This document shows positions 27,398-38,179 of a stretch of DNA of 47,041 nt, piece by piece. A model generated the notes under the pieces. That model searched no databases. It saw nothing but the letters and a program-made list of their open reading frames with translations, and had not been told where the DNA came from. This DNA comes from Streptococcus vestibularis ATCC 49124. GTDB lineage: Bacteria; Bacillota; Bacilli; Lactobacillales; Streptococcaceae. The position numbers were made by a program, and so were the translations under genes. Location of the stretch: contig NZ_GL831112.1 in NCBI RefSeq assembly GCF_000188295.1, positions 327,137-374,177 of the forward strand. Reading direction: 5' to 3'. Numbering within the stretch: the first letter of the stretch is position 1; every line of letters begins with the position of its first letter.

Positions 27398-28839
27398 TGA
27401 ACTTTGAAACAGTCATCGGACTTGAAGTCCACGTTGAATTGAATACAAACTCAAAAATTTTCTCACCAACCTCTGCTCACTTTGGGAACGAGCAAAATGC
27501 CAACACTAATGTGATTGACTGGTCTTTCCCAGGGGTGCTTCCTGTCTTGAATAAGGGTGTTGTGGATGCTGGTATCAAGGCTGCTTTGGCGCTGAATATG
27601 GATATCCACCAGCACATGCACTTTGACCGTAAGAACTATTTCTACCCTGATAATCCAAAGGCCTACCAAATTTCGCAATTTGACGAGCCAATCGGTTACA
27701 ACGGTTGGATTGAAGTGCAATTGGAAGACGGCTCAACTAAGAAAATCGGGATTGAACGTGCCCATTTGGAAGAAGATGCCGGTAAGAACACCCACGGAAC
27801 AGACGGTTTCTCTTATGTAGATCTTAACCGTCAAGGGGTGCCATTGATCGAGATTGTCTCTGAAGCAGATATGCGTTCTCCAGAAGAAGCCTACGCCTAT
27901 TTGACAGCCCTCAAAGAAGTCATCCAATATATTGGTATTTCAGACGTCAAGATGGAAGAAGGATCTATGCGTGTGGATGCCAACATTTCCCTTCGCCCAT
28001 ACGGCCAAGAGGAATTTGGTACCAAGACTGAGTTGAAAAACTTGAACTCTTTCTCAAACGTCCGTAAAGGTCTTGAATACGAAGTGCAACGCCAAGCGAA
28101 AATCTTGCGTTCAGGTGGTGTCATTCGTCAAGAAACACGTCGTTACGATGAAGCTAACAAGAGTACCATCCTTATGCGTGTCAAAGAAGGGGCAGCGGAT
28201 TACCGTTACTTCCCAGAACCAGACCTTCCATTGTTTGAAATCTCAGATGACTGGATTGAGGAAATGCGTACTGAGTTGCCAGAGTTTCCAAAAGACCGTC
28301 GTGCTCGCTATGTGGCAGAGCTTGGCTTGTCTGACTATGATGCCAACCAATTGACAGCTACTAAGGTCACATCTGACTTCTTCGAAGCAGCCGTAGCCCT
28401 TGGCGGAGATGCCAAGCAAGTGTCTAACTGGCTCCAAGGTGAAGTCGCACAATTCTTGAACGCAGAAGGTAAAACGCTTGAAGAAATCAAGTTGACACCA
28501 GAAAACTTGGTAGAAATGATTGCCATCATCGAAGATGGAACGATTTCATCTAAGATTGCCAAGAAAGTATTCGTTCACTTGGCGAAAAACGGTGGAGGTG
28601 CGCGTGAATACGTCGAAAAAGCTGGATTGGTACAGATTTCAGACCCTGAAGTCTTGATCCCAATCATCCACCAAGTCTTTGCAGATAATGAAGCAGCCGT
28701 AGCCGACTTCAAGTCAGGTAAACGTAACGCTGATAAGGCCTTCACAGGTTTCCTCATGAAAGCAACCAAAGGCCAAGCTAACCCACAAGTAGCCCTCAAG
28801 TTACTTGCTCAAGAATTGGCGAAGTTGAAAGAAGAGTAA
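27397..28839 (+). CDS. gatB: Aspartyl/glutamyl-tRNA amidotransferase subunit B
   Basis: Kinase/transamidase subunit (480 aa) that phosphorylates the misacylated amino acid and completes amidation. The N-terminal GLEVHVEL segment with SPTSAHFG is typical. The last 150 residues form the helical and YqeY-like tail that binds tRNA. Length is normal. It is the last gene of gatCAB, followed at once by a terminator. Confidence 0.97.
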   Translation: MNFETVIGLEVHVELNTNSKIFSPTSAHFGNEQNANTNVIDWSFPGVLPVLNKGVVDAGIKAALALNMDIHQHMHFDRKNYFYPDNPKAYQISQFDEPIGYNGWIEVQLEDGSTKKIGIERAHLEEDAGKNTHGTDGFSYVDLNRQGVPLIEIVSEADMRSPEEAYAYLTALKEVIQYIGISDVKMEEGSMRVDANISLRPYGQEEFGTKTELKNLNSFSNVRKGLEYEVQRQAKILRSGGVIRQETRRYDEANKSTILMRVKEGAADYRYFPEPDLPLFEISDDWIEEMRTELPEFPKDRRARYVAELGLSDYDANQLTATKVTSDFFEAAVALGGDAKQVSNWLQGEVAQFLNAEGKTLEEIKLTPENLVEMIAIIEDGTISSKIAKKVFVHLAKNGGGAREYVEKAGLVQISDPEVLIPIIHQVFADNEAAVADFKSGKRNADKAFTGFLMKATKGQANPQVALKLLAQELAKLKEE

Positions 28840-28848
28840 TAGATAAAG

Positions 28849-28873
28849 AACCAGCCGAGAGGTTGGTTTTTTA
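28849..28873 (+). terminator. Terminator of gatCAB
   Basis: AACCAGCC / GGTTGGTT stem (one G-U) with GAGA loop and T-run. Confidence 0.85.
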
Positions 28874-28891
28874 TCTATTATTAGGGTATAC

Positions 28892-28928
28892 AAAAACTCC
28901 TAACGAGTGGAGTTCGTAGGAGTTTTTG
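28892..28928. terminator. Second hairpin, serving the minus-strand gene that ends at 28946
   Basis: AAAACTCCTAACGA pairs with TCGTAGGAGTTTT (one bulged A). A-run on the left gives a T-run on the minus strand. Confidence 0.7.
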
Positions 28929-28945
28929 AAAAAGGCTAAGTGACT

Positions 28946-30905
<1,960 letters not shown>

Positions 30906-30910
30906 TATTA

Positions 30911-30938
30911 AGAAGCTGGGAAGATGCCCAGCTTCTTT
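30911..30938 (+). terminator. Hairpin after the second glucosidase
   Basis: AGAAGCTGGG / CCCAGCTTCT perfect 10-bp stem with only a short T-run (TTT), so termination may be partial and let transcription reach the SemiSWEET gene. Confidence 0.65.
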
Positions 30939-30957
30939 ACTAAATAGGAGAATAGAT

Positions 30958-31197
30958 ATGATTGGTAGCATTGCAGCAATTTTAACAACATTTGCCTTTT
31001 TGCCGCAAGTTGTGCGTGTGGTAAAAACAAAAGATACTGAATCAATTGCCTTAGGGATGTATGTTATGCAGGTTATTGGTATTGCTTTGTGGCTTGCTCA
31101 TGGATTTCATATTGGTGACTTACCTTTGATTTTGGCTAATAGTGTTTCGTTTTTACTATCTGGTATTATTTTGATTTATAAATTGAAGTACAAATAA
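30958..31197 (+). CDS. SemiSWEET / PQ-loop sugar transporter
   Basis: A 79-aa protein with three membrane helices and the PQ motif (TFAFLPQVVRVVKTKDTESI) in the first, the exact build of bacterial SemiSWEETs. These act as dimers and pass mono- or disaccharides without energy. It lies between the phospho-glucosidase and the PTS genes, 52 bases after the former, with AGGAG before the ATG. It might release or equilibrate sugar produced by the pathway. That role is inference. Confidence 0.85.
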   Translation: MIGSIAAILTTFAFLPQVVRVVKTKDTESIALGMYVMQVIGIALWLAHGFHIGDLPLILANSVSFLLSGIILIYKLKYK

Positions 31198-31200
31198 TTA

Positions 31201-31222
31201 TTTTCCGTATCGTTGAGGAAAA
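31201..31222 (+). promoter_or_regulatory. Putative regulator site shared in the cel region (copy 3)
   Basis: TTTTCC, ten bases (GTATCGTTGA) and GGAAAA form an inverted repeat like copy 2, with the same 52 bases from TTTCC to the -10. Confidence 0.65.
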
Positions 31223-31237
31223 ATCAGCAATGGTAAT

Positions 31238-31259
31238 TGTAAGCGCTATACTCTATAAT
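31238..31259 (+). promoter_or_regulatory. Promoter of the PTS genes with an overlapping cre-like site
   Basis: TATAAT (31254-31259) without a good -35. TGTAAGCGCTATAC (31238-31251) matches cre at 12 of 14 positions, in the spacer, where CcpA would block transcription. Confidence 0.65.
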
Positions 31260-31328
31260 TAAGGTGTAAATAAGAAATAGCCCAATCAAGTATCAATTTG
31301 ATGGGATTAGATTAAAGGAGAAAATCTT

Positions 31329-31643
31329 ATGGCAAAAGCATTGATTATTTGTGCAGCAGGAATGTCTTCATCACTAATGGCAAAGAAAACAACTGAATTT
31401 CTAAAAGGGAAAGGTCAGGATATTGAGGTTGATGCTATTAGTGCTACTGAAGGTGGAAAAGCTATTGCAGCATCAGAATTTGATTTATACCTTGTAAGTC
31501 CTCAAACAAAAATGTATTTTAAACAGTTTGAAGAGGCAGGTGCCAAAGTCGGAAAACCAGTTGTTCAAATTCCACCACAAGCTTACATTCCAATTCCAAT
31601 GGGAATTGAAAAAATGGCTAATTTAATTGTAGAAAACATCTAA
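31329..31643 (+). CDS. celB: PTS lactose/cellobiose family IIB component
   Basis: A 104-aa cytosolic phosphocarrier. The phosphorylated cysteine is C8 in ALIICAAGMSSSLM. It passes phosphate from IIA to the sugar carried by the IIC membrane component. Separated by 163 bases and its own promoter region from the regulator gene that follows. Symbol follows pneumococcal usage, which differs from S. mutans usage. Confidence 0.92.
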   Translation: MAKALIICAAGMSSSLMAKKTTEFLKGKGQDIEVDAISATEGGKAIAASEFDLYLVSPQTKMYFKQFEEAGAKVGKPVVQIPPQAYIPIPMGIEKMANLIVENI

Positions 31644-31698
31644 TCTTCGTTAAAGAAATAGTGTAAAAAATAGATATTAGTTAATATTATCTGTTGAC

Positions 31699-31723
31699 TA
31701 GATTATAAATGGTTCATAATCTA
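31699..31723. promoter_or_regulatory. Inverted repeat upstream of the PTS regulator gene
   Basis: Perfect 8-bp inverted repeat TAGATTAT / ATAATCTA with nine bases between, about 85 bases before the regulator start. It could be an operator or a weak hairpin. A TATAAT at 31765-31770 is the likely -10 of the regulator gene. Confidence 0.4.
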
Positions 31724-31806
31724 ACTTATGCTCGATAAAAAGAAGTAAAGGTGTGAAAATATCCTATAATAGAAGGTGAATATATCATTTTTAGGAGGAT
31801 ATAAGA

Positions 31807-33783
31807 TTGTCAAAAACTAGGGAAAAAAGCATCCTTCAATTCTTGATAAAGCATAGGGAACGTTATGTTACGAGTAAAGAGCTTGCTGAATACTTGTCCT
31901 GCTCGGATAGGACTGTACGTAATCACTTAAAATCAATTGATCAAACCTTAAACCTTCAAGGTGTTAGCTTAGTATCAAAACAAGGACAAGGTTATAGACT
32001 GTTTTTTGAAAGCCAAGAAGCTTGCCAAACTTTTCGTCTGATTTATGAATTAGGAGATGATTATAATACAGAATCTTCCATGTCCCAAAGTGATGATCGG
32101 CTAGCTTTCATTTTAAATAAGCTCTTGTTTGAACAGGTTCCAGTTCATTTTGATGATTTAGTTGAGGAGCTATATGTTAGTCGCTCAACCTTGTCTAATG
32201 ATTTTAAAAAGATACGCCAGATGCTAGCTGAGTATAACCTAACTATAGAAAGTAGAGCGAATAAAGGTGTCTACGTTTCTGGTGAAGAACTAGACAAACG
32301 TCGCTTCATTATGAGTTATTTCTTGGAGAACCAGTTTTTTAAAGTATTGCACTCATATGTGAAGTCAAATTTTTTTGACCAAAATCTTCCATTAGAGGAA
32401 TTGGCAAAGATTGTTTTAGAAGAATGTCAGGAAGCCAATCTAAAGTTATCGGATTTTGTTTTACAAAATTTAGTTGTTCATATAGCTTTAGCAATAGGCC
32501 GTATCAAGTCTGGTTTTGAAATTAGGAACTTAGATTGTCAGATGGCAGATAACGACATCGAACGTCGGGTTGCTAAGAGGATTATTTCAAGAGTTAGTGA
32601 GGTAACCAATCAAGAATTTCCAGTTCAAGAAATCGATTATATTACCCTACATCTGTTAGCTAAAAGTCAGTTACCCCAAAACAACCAAACAGAGTTTTCT
32701 AAAGAAGCACTGAGAGACTCGTTGGTCCAACGTTTTGAAACCTTAGGGTTAGACGATATATACCACTTTTCCTCAGATTTTCAACTTGTTGAGAGTCTTA
32801 TAACCCATTTGATGACCTTACAGGTACGCTTAGCCAGTCATATTAATCTTAGTAATCCATTGGTAGATGAGGTTAAACAAAATTATAGCGATGTATTCTT
32901 CATGACCAAGGAAATTCTTGCAAATATGGAAGCTTTTTCACAGGCTACTATATCTGACGATGAAATAGTTTATGTCTGTCTTCATTTCTTGGCTGCTATC
33001 GAACGTCGAAAAGAAAACCATAAATTTTCAGTATTGGCGATTTGTGCGACAGGATTTGGGGCTGCTCAAATGCTTAAAAATCGTCTTGAATCTGAGCTTG
33101 GGAATCGTATAGAGGTGGTTGATGTCATAGGTTACTATGAGTTGAACCAAGAAAAAATAGACGGTATTGATTTTATTGTATCGGCTGTTGATTTATCGAA
33201 CCTTTACTTTCAGATGCCCGTTTTTACAGTGAGTGTCTTTCTTAAATCTGACGAAATATCTCAGATTCGTAATGCTATGAATCAGATGCAAGTCTCGAGA
33301 AATAGGAAACGTTCAGAAGTATCCCCTATTGAAGACGATAATTGTAAACAATACTTTAGCCGAGATACTTTCTTTGTGTGGACGAAAGGCGATAAAACAC
33401 GACTATTGGAAGAAATGGCTGAGTCTCTATCTGTCGATGAATCAGTGGACTTCGAACAGTCTCTACTTTATGAAATAAAACAGCGTGAGGAATTAAGCTC
33501 AGTCGTCTTTTCCGAAAAAATTGCAGTTCCTCACCCAATTAGGCCTTTGGGAAAAGAAGTGAAGATCTCAGTTGCTATCTGTCAAGAACCTGTATCTTGG
33601 GATAGTCAAAGCTCACATATTCAACTTGTTTTTCTTTTATCACCATCATTATATGGAAATGATGGATTGAAGGATGTGACGAAGAAAATAGTTTCCTTAA
33701 CAGAAAATGAAGATTTACAAGAGCAATTAATTAATTGCAAGAAATTTGAAGATTTTATTAAGATATTTGAAAAAATAACATAG
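31807..33783 (+). CDS. celR: PRD/EII-type transcriptional activator of the cel locus
   Basis: A 658-aa regulator of the BglG/LicR/MtlR activator class. In order: N-terminal helix-turn-helix domains (about 1-165), two PTS-regulation domains with conserved histidines (H225 and H282 in the first), an EIIB-like domain with cysteine (ICATGFGA, about 420), and an EIIA-like domain with H576 (VPHPIRP). Phosphorylation of these residues by the PTS reports sugar supply. The start is TTG with AGGAGG eight bases before. Likely DNA target: the TTTCCGTA sites ahead of both glucosidases and IIB, by inference. Confidence 0.9.
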   Translation: MSKTREKSILQFLIKHRERYVTSKELAEYLSCSDRTVRNHLKSIDQTLNLQGVSLVSKQGQGYRLFFESQEACQTFRLIYELGDDYNTESSMSQSDDRLAFILNKLLFEQVPVHFDDLVEELYVSRSTLSNDFKKIRQMLAEYNLTIESRANKGVYVSGEELDKRRFIMSYFLENQFFKVLHSYVKSNFFDQNLPLEELAKIVLEECQEANLKLSDFVLQNLVVHIALAIGRIKSGFEIRNLDCQMADNDIERRVAKRIISRVSEVTNQEFPVQEIDYITLHLLAKSQLPQNNQTEFSKEALRDSLVQRFETLGLDDIYHFSSDFQLVESLITHLMTLQVRLASHINLSNPLVDEVKQNYSDVFFMTKEILANMEAFSQATISDDEIVYVCLHFLAAIERRKENHKFSVLAICATGFGAAQMLKNRLESELGNRIEVVDVIGYYELNQEKIDGIDFIVSAVDLSNLYFQMPVFTVSVFLKSDEISQIRNAMNQMQVSRNRKRSEVSPIEDDNCKQYFSRDTFFVWTKGDKTRLLEEMAESLSVDESVDFEQSLLYEIKQREELSSVVFSEKIAVPHPIRPLGKEVKISVAICQEPVSWDSQSSHIQLVFLLSPSLYGNDGLKDVTKKIVSLTENEDLQEQLINCKKFEDFIKIFEKIT

Positions 33784-33792
33784 GAGGTTCAT

Positions 33793-34107
33793 ATGAATCA
33801 AGAAGAACTACAGGTTGCAGCCTTTGAAATCATTCTTCATTCAGGTACTGCTAGAACGGAAATTCATGAAGCGTTTGCCGATATGCGAGAAGGTCGCTTT
33901 GACGAAGCAGAAGCTAAGTTAGATCATTCAAATGAAGAAATTTTAGAAGCGCACCATGCACAAACAAAACTTTTACAAGACTATGCAAGTGGTGTAGAAA
34001 TTAAGATTGAAATTATCATGGTGCATGCTCAAGATCATTTAATGACCACAATGACTCTATTGGAAGTAGCAAAGGAAATGCTAGTTCTTCATAGAAAGGT
34101 TGGCTAA
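33793..34107 (+). CDS. celC: PTS lactose/cellobiose family IIA component
   Basis: A 104-aa helical, trimer-forming phosphocarrier. The phosphorylated residue should be H78 in VHAQDHLM, with D81 as the metal ligand of the family. It receives phosphate from HPr and passes it to IIB. It lies 9 bases after the regulator stop with an AGGAGG ribosome site, so it is made from the regulator's transcript. Confidence 0.92.
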   Translation: MNQEELQVAAFEIILHSGTARTEIHEAFADMREGRFDEAEAKLDHSNEEILEAHHAQTKLLQDYASGVEIKIEIIMVHAQDHLMTTMTLLEVAKEMLVLHRKVG

Positions 34108-34136
34108 ATAGATATAGTTAAACAAGGAGGAAGACA

Positions 34137-34643
34137 ATGACAAAAAAAGAACAACTAGAAATCGAGCGTCAACGTCGGGAGACAGCGTTAAAAAATACTT
34201 TCTTTAATCGCTATCTTCTTCTACGTTATACAATAGCACTCTTCTTTTTTGGTAATATTTATTGGCTCTTGAATCAATTTATTCGTCCTTCTTTTGTTAT
34301 TGTTCTCCCTATTACGTTAATTATATTAGCGATTTTGGCTACTGTTGAGCAGTTTCGATTGTATGGCAAGCGTGATGAACGTTTGAAAGTGACTCAGATG
34401 TTTGTTCGCTCGCAAGCTGTTATTCAGGTGGGACTACTTGTTCTAACTTGGACAAGTCTGTTTACAACTCTTTTCCCAATTTTTGAAAATAATCAAGCTG
34501 CACGTTTCTTCGTTTTTGTTATTCTTTTACTAGGTTTAGGCCTTTGCTTGCTAAATCTTAAAAGAATTCAAGAAATATATGAACGTAAAGATAAGGCTTA
34601 TCAACGCTTTATCCAGTTAGAAAAGAGTTCTATAACCTTATAA
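34137..34643 (+). CDS. Membrane protein between PTS IIA and IIC, unknown function
   Basis: A 168-aa protein: a charged N-terminus (KKEQLEIERQRRE), about four membrane segments in two pairs (about residues 28-70 and 95-140) with a basic loop, and a charged helical tail. I do not recognise a domain. As I recall, the pneumococcal cel locus has a hypothetical gene in the same place between celC and celD, which suggests a conserved accessory role to this PTS. Confidence 0.75.
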   Translation: MTKKEQLEIERQRRETALKNTFFNRYLLLRYTIALFFFGNIYWLLNQFIRPSFVIVLPITLIILAILATVEQFRLYGKRDERLKVTQMFVRSQAVIQVGLLVLTWTSLFTTLFPIFENNQAARFFVFVILLLGLGLCLLNLKRIQEIYERKDKAYQRFIQLEKSSITL

Positions 34644-34701
34644 CATCTTTTAAAAGGATTGCTATTGAAATATATATAATTATTATTAAGGAGGTCCGAT
34701 T

Positions 34702-36048
34702 ATGGATCAACAAAACGGATTATTTGGTTTCCTTGAAAATCATGTCATGGGACCAATGGGAAAACTTGCCCAGTTTAAAGTTGTACGTGCAATCACGGCA
34801 GCAGGTATGGCAGCTGTACCATTTACTATTGTTGGGTCAATGTTCTTGGTATTTAGTATTCTGCCACAAGCTTTCTCATTCTGGCCAATTGTAGCTGATA
34901 TTTTCTCAGCTTCATTTGATAAGTTTACTTCTCTATACATGGTTGCTAACTATGCTACTATGGGTTCCCTCTCTCTTTACTTTGTTCTCTCACTTGCTTA
35001 TGAGTTAACTAAAATCTATGCAGAAGAAGAAGAACTAAATATGAATCCTCTTAACGGTGCTCTTCTTGCGCTCATGGCGTTCATTATGACAGTTCCACAA
35101 ATCATTTTTGACGGTGGAATGATGAAAGCTGTAGGTAGCCTTAAAGAAGGTGCAGTCGTTGTTGATGGTTGGGCAATGGGCAATGGCGTTACTCGTTTTG
35201 GTACTACTGGTATTTTCACAGCTATTATCATGGCTATTGTGACAGTTCTTATTTATCGTACATGTGTAAAACGTAATTGGGTTATTAAAATGCCTGAAGC
35301 TGTTCCAGAAGGGGTTTCTCGCGGATTCACAGCCTTGATTCCAGGATTCGTCGTTGCATTTGTAGTTATCTTTATTAACGGTACACTCGTGGCGTTGGGA
35401 ACTGACATCTTTAAAGTTATTGCTATTCCATTTGGGTTTGTTGGTAACCTAACTAACTCATGGATTGGATTAATGATTATTTATCTTTTAACTCAACTCC
35501 TCTGGATTGTAGGAATTCATGGTGCTAACATTATCTTTGCTTTCGTTAGCCCTATCGCACTTGCTAACTTGGCAGAAAATGCTGCTGGAGGACACTATGC
35601 TGTAGCTGGTGAGTTCTCTAACATGTTTGTTATCGCTGGTGGATCAGGTGCAACTCTTGGTCTGTGTCTCTACATTGCTTTTGCTGCCAAGTCAGAGCAA
35701 CTTAAAGCGATTGGACGTGCCTCAGTTGTTCCAGCATTGTTCAACATTAACGAACCTTTGATTTTTGGGTTGCCAATTATCTATAATCCAGCATTAGCGA
35801 TTCCATTTATCTTAGCTCCAATGGTTACAGCTACTATTTACTACTTTGTTAATGCATTGCATTTGATTAATCCTGTTATTGCACAAGTTCCATGGCCAAC
35901 CCCAGTGGGAATCGGAGCCTTCTTAGGAACAGCAGATCTCCGTGCTGTCTTAGTTGCTCTTGTCTGTGCAGTTGCTGCCTTCCTTGTTTACTTCCCATTC
36001 ATTCGTGTTTACGATAAGAAATTGTTGAAAGAGGAACAAGAAGCTTAA
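34702..36048 (+). CDS. celD: PTS cellobiose family IIC membrane component
   Basis: A 448-aa integral membrane protein of about ten helices that translocates the beta-glucoside while IIB phosphorylates it. It has the family N-terminus (FLENHVMGPMGKLAQ) and the FNINEPLIFGLPI motif near residue 350. The AAGGAGG ribosome site is strong. It is the last cel gene, followed by a terminator. Specificity (cellobiose or another beta-glucoside) is not settled by sequence alone. Confidence 0.93.
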   Translation: MDQQNGLFGFLENHVMGPMGKLAQFKVVRAITAAGMAAVPFTIVGSMFLVFSILPQAFSFWPIVADIFSASFDKFTSLYMVANYATMGSLSLYFVLSLAYELTKIYAEEEELNMNPLNGALLALMAFIMTVPQIIFDGGMMKAVGSLKEGAVVVDGWAMGNGVTRFGTTGIFTAIIMAIVTVLIYRTCVKRNWVIKMPEAVPEGVSRGFTALIPGFVVAFVVIFINGTLVALGTDIFKVIAIPFGFVGNLTNSWIGLMIIYLLTQLLWIVGIHGANIIFAFVSPIALANLAENAAGGHYAVAGEFSNMFVIAGGSGATLGLCLYIAFAAKSEQLKAIGRASVVPALFNINEPLIFGLPIIYNPALAIPFILAPMVTATIYYFVNALHLINPVIAQVPWPTPVGIGAFLGTADLRAVLVALVCAVAAFLVYFPFIRVYDKKLLKEEQEA

Positions 36049-36060
36049 TTTATGATTAAA

Positions 36061-36087
36061 GATCTTAACTTTGTTAAGGTCTTTTTT
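36061..36087 (+). terminator. Terminator of the cel operon
   Basis: GATCTTAA / TTAAGGTC stem (one G-U), loop CTTTG, six T. Confidence 0.85.
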
Positions 36088-36137
36088 CTTATACTAATGG
36101 TATTCAATAAAACATCTATTAAGTAGGAGCACCCCCC

Positions 36138-36521
36138 ATGAACAAATTCTTAAGAGTCCTATTTATCCTCGTCATCCTGGACATGACTGGTGCTATTATT
36201 TTTCAGCTGTTCTTCCCAACTTATATGGGAAGTCACTTGGGGTACGGCATTTCAGTTGGTTGGCAGAGGGAGATTGGTATCTGGAATGTGGCAGTTCTAA
36301 TCATCCTTCTTGCTGTGAATCTCAAATACGATTGGTTTTATCTGAGAGCTGTGCTGATAGCTTTGATTATTGGAGGCCTTGTGATTGGGACTAATCATTT
36401 CCTTAGCTATCTTCAACATCATCACTCAGTCAATGCTATTGGAGTACTTGAAAATTATCTTTCAGTCTTTGGCTGGATTGTCGGTTGGTCGCTTGAAAAT
36501 TCCTCAAGAAAAACAGTTTAA
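36138..36521 (+). CDS. Small four-helix membrane protein, unknown function
   Basis: A 127-aa protein with about four hydrophobic segments (residues 4-27, 45-62, 66-88, 105-120) and polar histidines in the last loop (YLQHHHS). I do not recognise the family. The ribosome site (TAGGAG) is separated from ATG by a run of six C, giving an unusual GC patch. It is 75 bases before a drug/metabolite transporter gene that has its own promoter. Confidence 0.65.
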   Translation: MNKFLRVLFILVILDMTGAIIFQLFFPTYMGSHLGYGISVGWQREIGIWNVAVLIILLAVNLKYDWFYLRAVLIALIIGGLVIGTNHFLSYLQHHHSVNAIGVLENYLSVFGWIVGWSLENSSRKTV

Positions 36522-36556
36522 GTTTTATGGGGTAACCGCTTACCTTATCCACTCTG

Positions 36557-36565
36557 TGATATAAT
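36557..36565 (+). promoter_or_regulatory. Extended -10 promoter of the EamA gene
   Basis: TGATATAAT, a perfect extended -10, 32 bases before the ATG. Confidence 0.6.
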
Positions 36566-36596
36566 AATTAATCATTATCATAATCGAGGAAAACAC

Positions 36597-37514
36597 ATGT
36601 CTAAACAACTAAAAGGGAGCTTGATGGTATTGGCAGCAGGAATTGCCTGGGGATTTTCAGGAGTTTCTGGTCAATACCTAATGGCTCATGGTGTTAATGT
36701 CAATCTTTTGACGAGTTTACGTTTGCTTCTGTCCGGTATTTTACTAACGGCTTCGGTCTTTTTTAGGCAGCGAGACAAATTAGTACAAGCTATTAAAGAT
36801 AGAAAAACCTTAGTAAGTATCGCCTTATTTGCTCTCTTTGGTCTGGTACTAAATCAGTACGCCTATCTTAGTGCTATTCAATACACTAATGCTGGGACAG
36901 CGACGGTCTTGCAGTATGTCACCCCAGTTATCATCCTGGCTTTTGTATGTGCAAAATATCGTAGGTTTCCAACAGCAGCAGAGCTAGTAGCGATTATCCT
37001 GGCTATTGTGGGAACCTTTACCATCGCAACGCATGGTCAGATAAGGGAGCTGGCGATTACACCTCTGGGCTTGTTCTGGGGTCTCTTTTCGGCGGTGACC
37101 TATGCAATTTATATCTTACTGCCTGCTAAGGCTATTGAAAAATGGGGAAGTTTGATTGTCATTGGTTTAGGTCTGTTGATTGGTGGTTTAATCTTTCCGA
37201 TTGTTATCCAAGCTTGGAAGTATAAGCTTTCTTTGACTGGGGGAAATCTCTTAGCGCTTTTTGGTTTGATCTTCATTGGGACAGTCTTTGCTTACACCGT
37301 TTTCCTTAAGGGGACAACCATGGTTGGAGCTGTCAAAGGAAGTCTCTTGGCTTCGGTAGAACCTATAGCGTCGGTCATTTTGACCGTATTAATTATGGGG
37401 GACCGCTTCTTTGCCATTGATGTGGTTGGAATGTTTTTAATTGTTCTTGCTGTTATCATCATATCGCTTAAGAATTTAGTTACCCTTAAAAAACAAGAAA
37501 AAATTCAAAGATAA
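36597..37514 (+). CDS. EamA/DMT-superfamily transporter
   Basis: A 305-aa membrane protein with ten predicted helices as two repeats of the EamA domain (about 8-140 and 150-290). It has the repeat signatures NQYAYLSAIQYTNAGTAT in the first and GAVKGSLLASVEPIASVI in the second. The superfamily exports metabolites or amino acids; the substrate is unknown. Single-gene transcript. Confidence 0.88.
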   Translation: MSKQLKGSLMVLAAGIAWGFSGVSGQYLMAHGVNVNLLTSLRLLLSGILLTASVFFRQRDKLVQAIKDRKTLVSIALFALFGLVLNQYAYLSAIQYTNAGTATVLQYVTPVIILAFVCAKYRRFPTAAELVAIILAIVGTFTIATHGQIRELAITPLGLFWGLFSAVTYAIYILLPAKAIEKWGSLIVIGLGLLIGGLIFPIVIQAWKYKLSLTGGNLLALFGLIFIGTVFAYTVFLKGTTMVGAVKGSLLASVEPIASVILTVLIMGDRFFAIDVVGMFLIVLAVIIISLKNLVTLKKQEKIQR

Positions 37515-37519
37515 GAATG

Positions 37520-37545
37520 GAGCCTGAGTGATTGTGGCTCTTTTT
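37520..37545 (+). terminator. Terminator of the EamA gene
   Basis: GAGCC / GGCTC stem with an 11-base loop and five T. The stem is short. Confidence 0.6.
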
Positions 37546-37613
37546 CTATACCGTCGTGTCATTGATGTTCTTAAAAAATAGGACTTAAGTCCCACACATA
37601 AACCTTAAAAATA

Positions 37614-37622
37614 TGGTAGAAT
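37614..37622 (+). promoter_or_regulatory. Extended -10 promoter of the yqeG cluster
   Basis: TGGTAGAAT, an extended -10 with one mismatch, 29 bases before the yqeG ATG. Confidence 0.5.
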
Positions 37623-37651
37623 AAGAGGTAAACTAACATTTTGGAGAGAAA

Positions 37652-38179
37652 ATGAGTATAGACGATTACAGGCCCCATTTTATGGTGGAGGCTGTTTATG
37701 ATTTGAAACCTGACCAGCTACGTGAACACGGTATTCGTGCTGTCTTGGTCGATTTGGATAATACCTTGATTGCTTGGAACAACCCTGATGGGACTCCTGA
37801 GCTACGTGCTTGGTTAGATGAAATGACAGAGGCTGACATTCCGGTGGTTGTGGTCTCTAACAACAAACATGAACGTGTTGAACGTGCGGTTGCCAATTTC
37901 CATGTGGATTTCGTGAGTCGTGCCATGAAGCCTTTCACTAAAGGCATTAATGAAGCGATTGAGCGTTACCACTTTAATCGAGACGAGGTTGTTATGGTGG
38001 GAGATCAGCTCATGACTGATATCAGAGCTAGCCACCGAGCTGGCATTCGCTCGATTTTGGTTAAGCCTTTGGTGAAATCAGATGCTTGGGTAACCAAATT
38101 AAACCGTTGGCGTGAACGTCGCATGTGGAAAAAAATTGAAAAAGCATATGGTCCAATGACCTTTAACAAAGGAATTTAA
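37652..38179 (+). CDS. yqeG: YqeG-family HAD phosphatase
   Basis: A 175-aa HAD-IIIA phosphatase with the nucleophile motif VDLDNTLI (DxDxT form) near residue 35, a VVSNN motif II, and VGDQLMTDI as the metal-binding motif. The physiological substrate is not established. The stop overlaps the YqeH gene start by one base. It opens the conserved Gram-positive cluster yqeG-yqeH-yhbY-nadD-yqeK-rsfS. Confidence 0.9.
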   Translation: MSIDDYRPHFMVEAVYDLKPDQLREHGIRAVLVDLDNTLIAWNNPDGTPELRAWLDEMTEADIPVVVVSNNKHERVERAVANFHVDFVSRAMKPFTKGINEAIERYHFNRDEVVMVGDQLMTDIRASHRAGIRSILVKPLVKSDAWVTKLNRWRERRMWKKIEKAYGPMTFNKGI

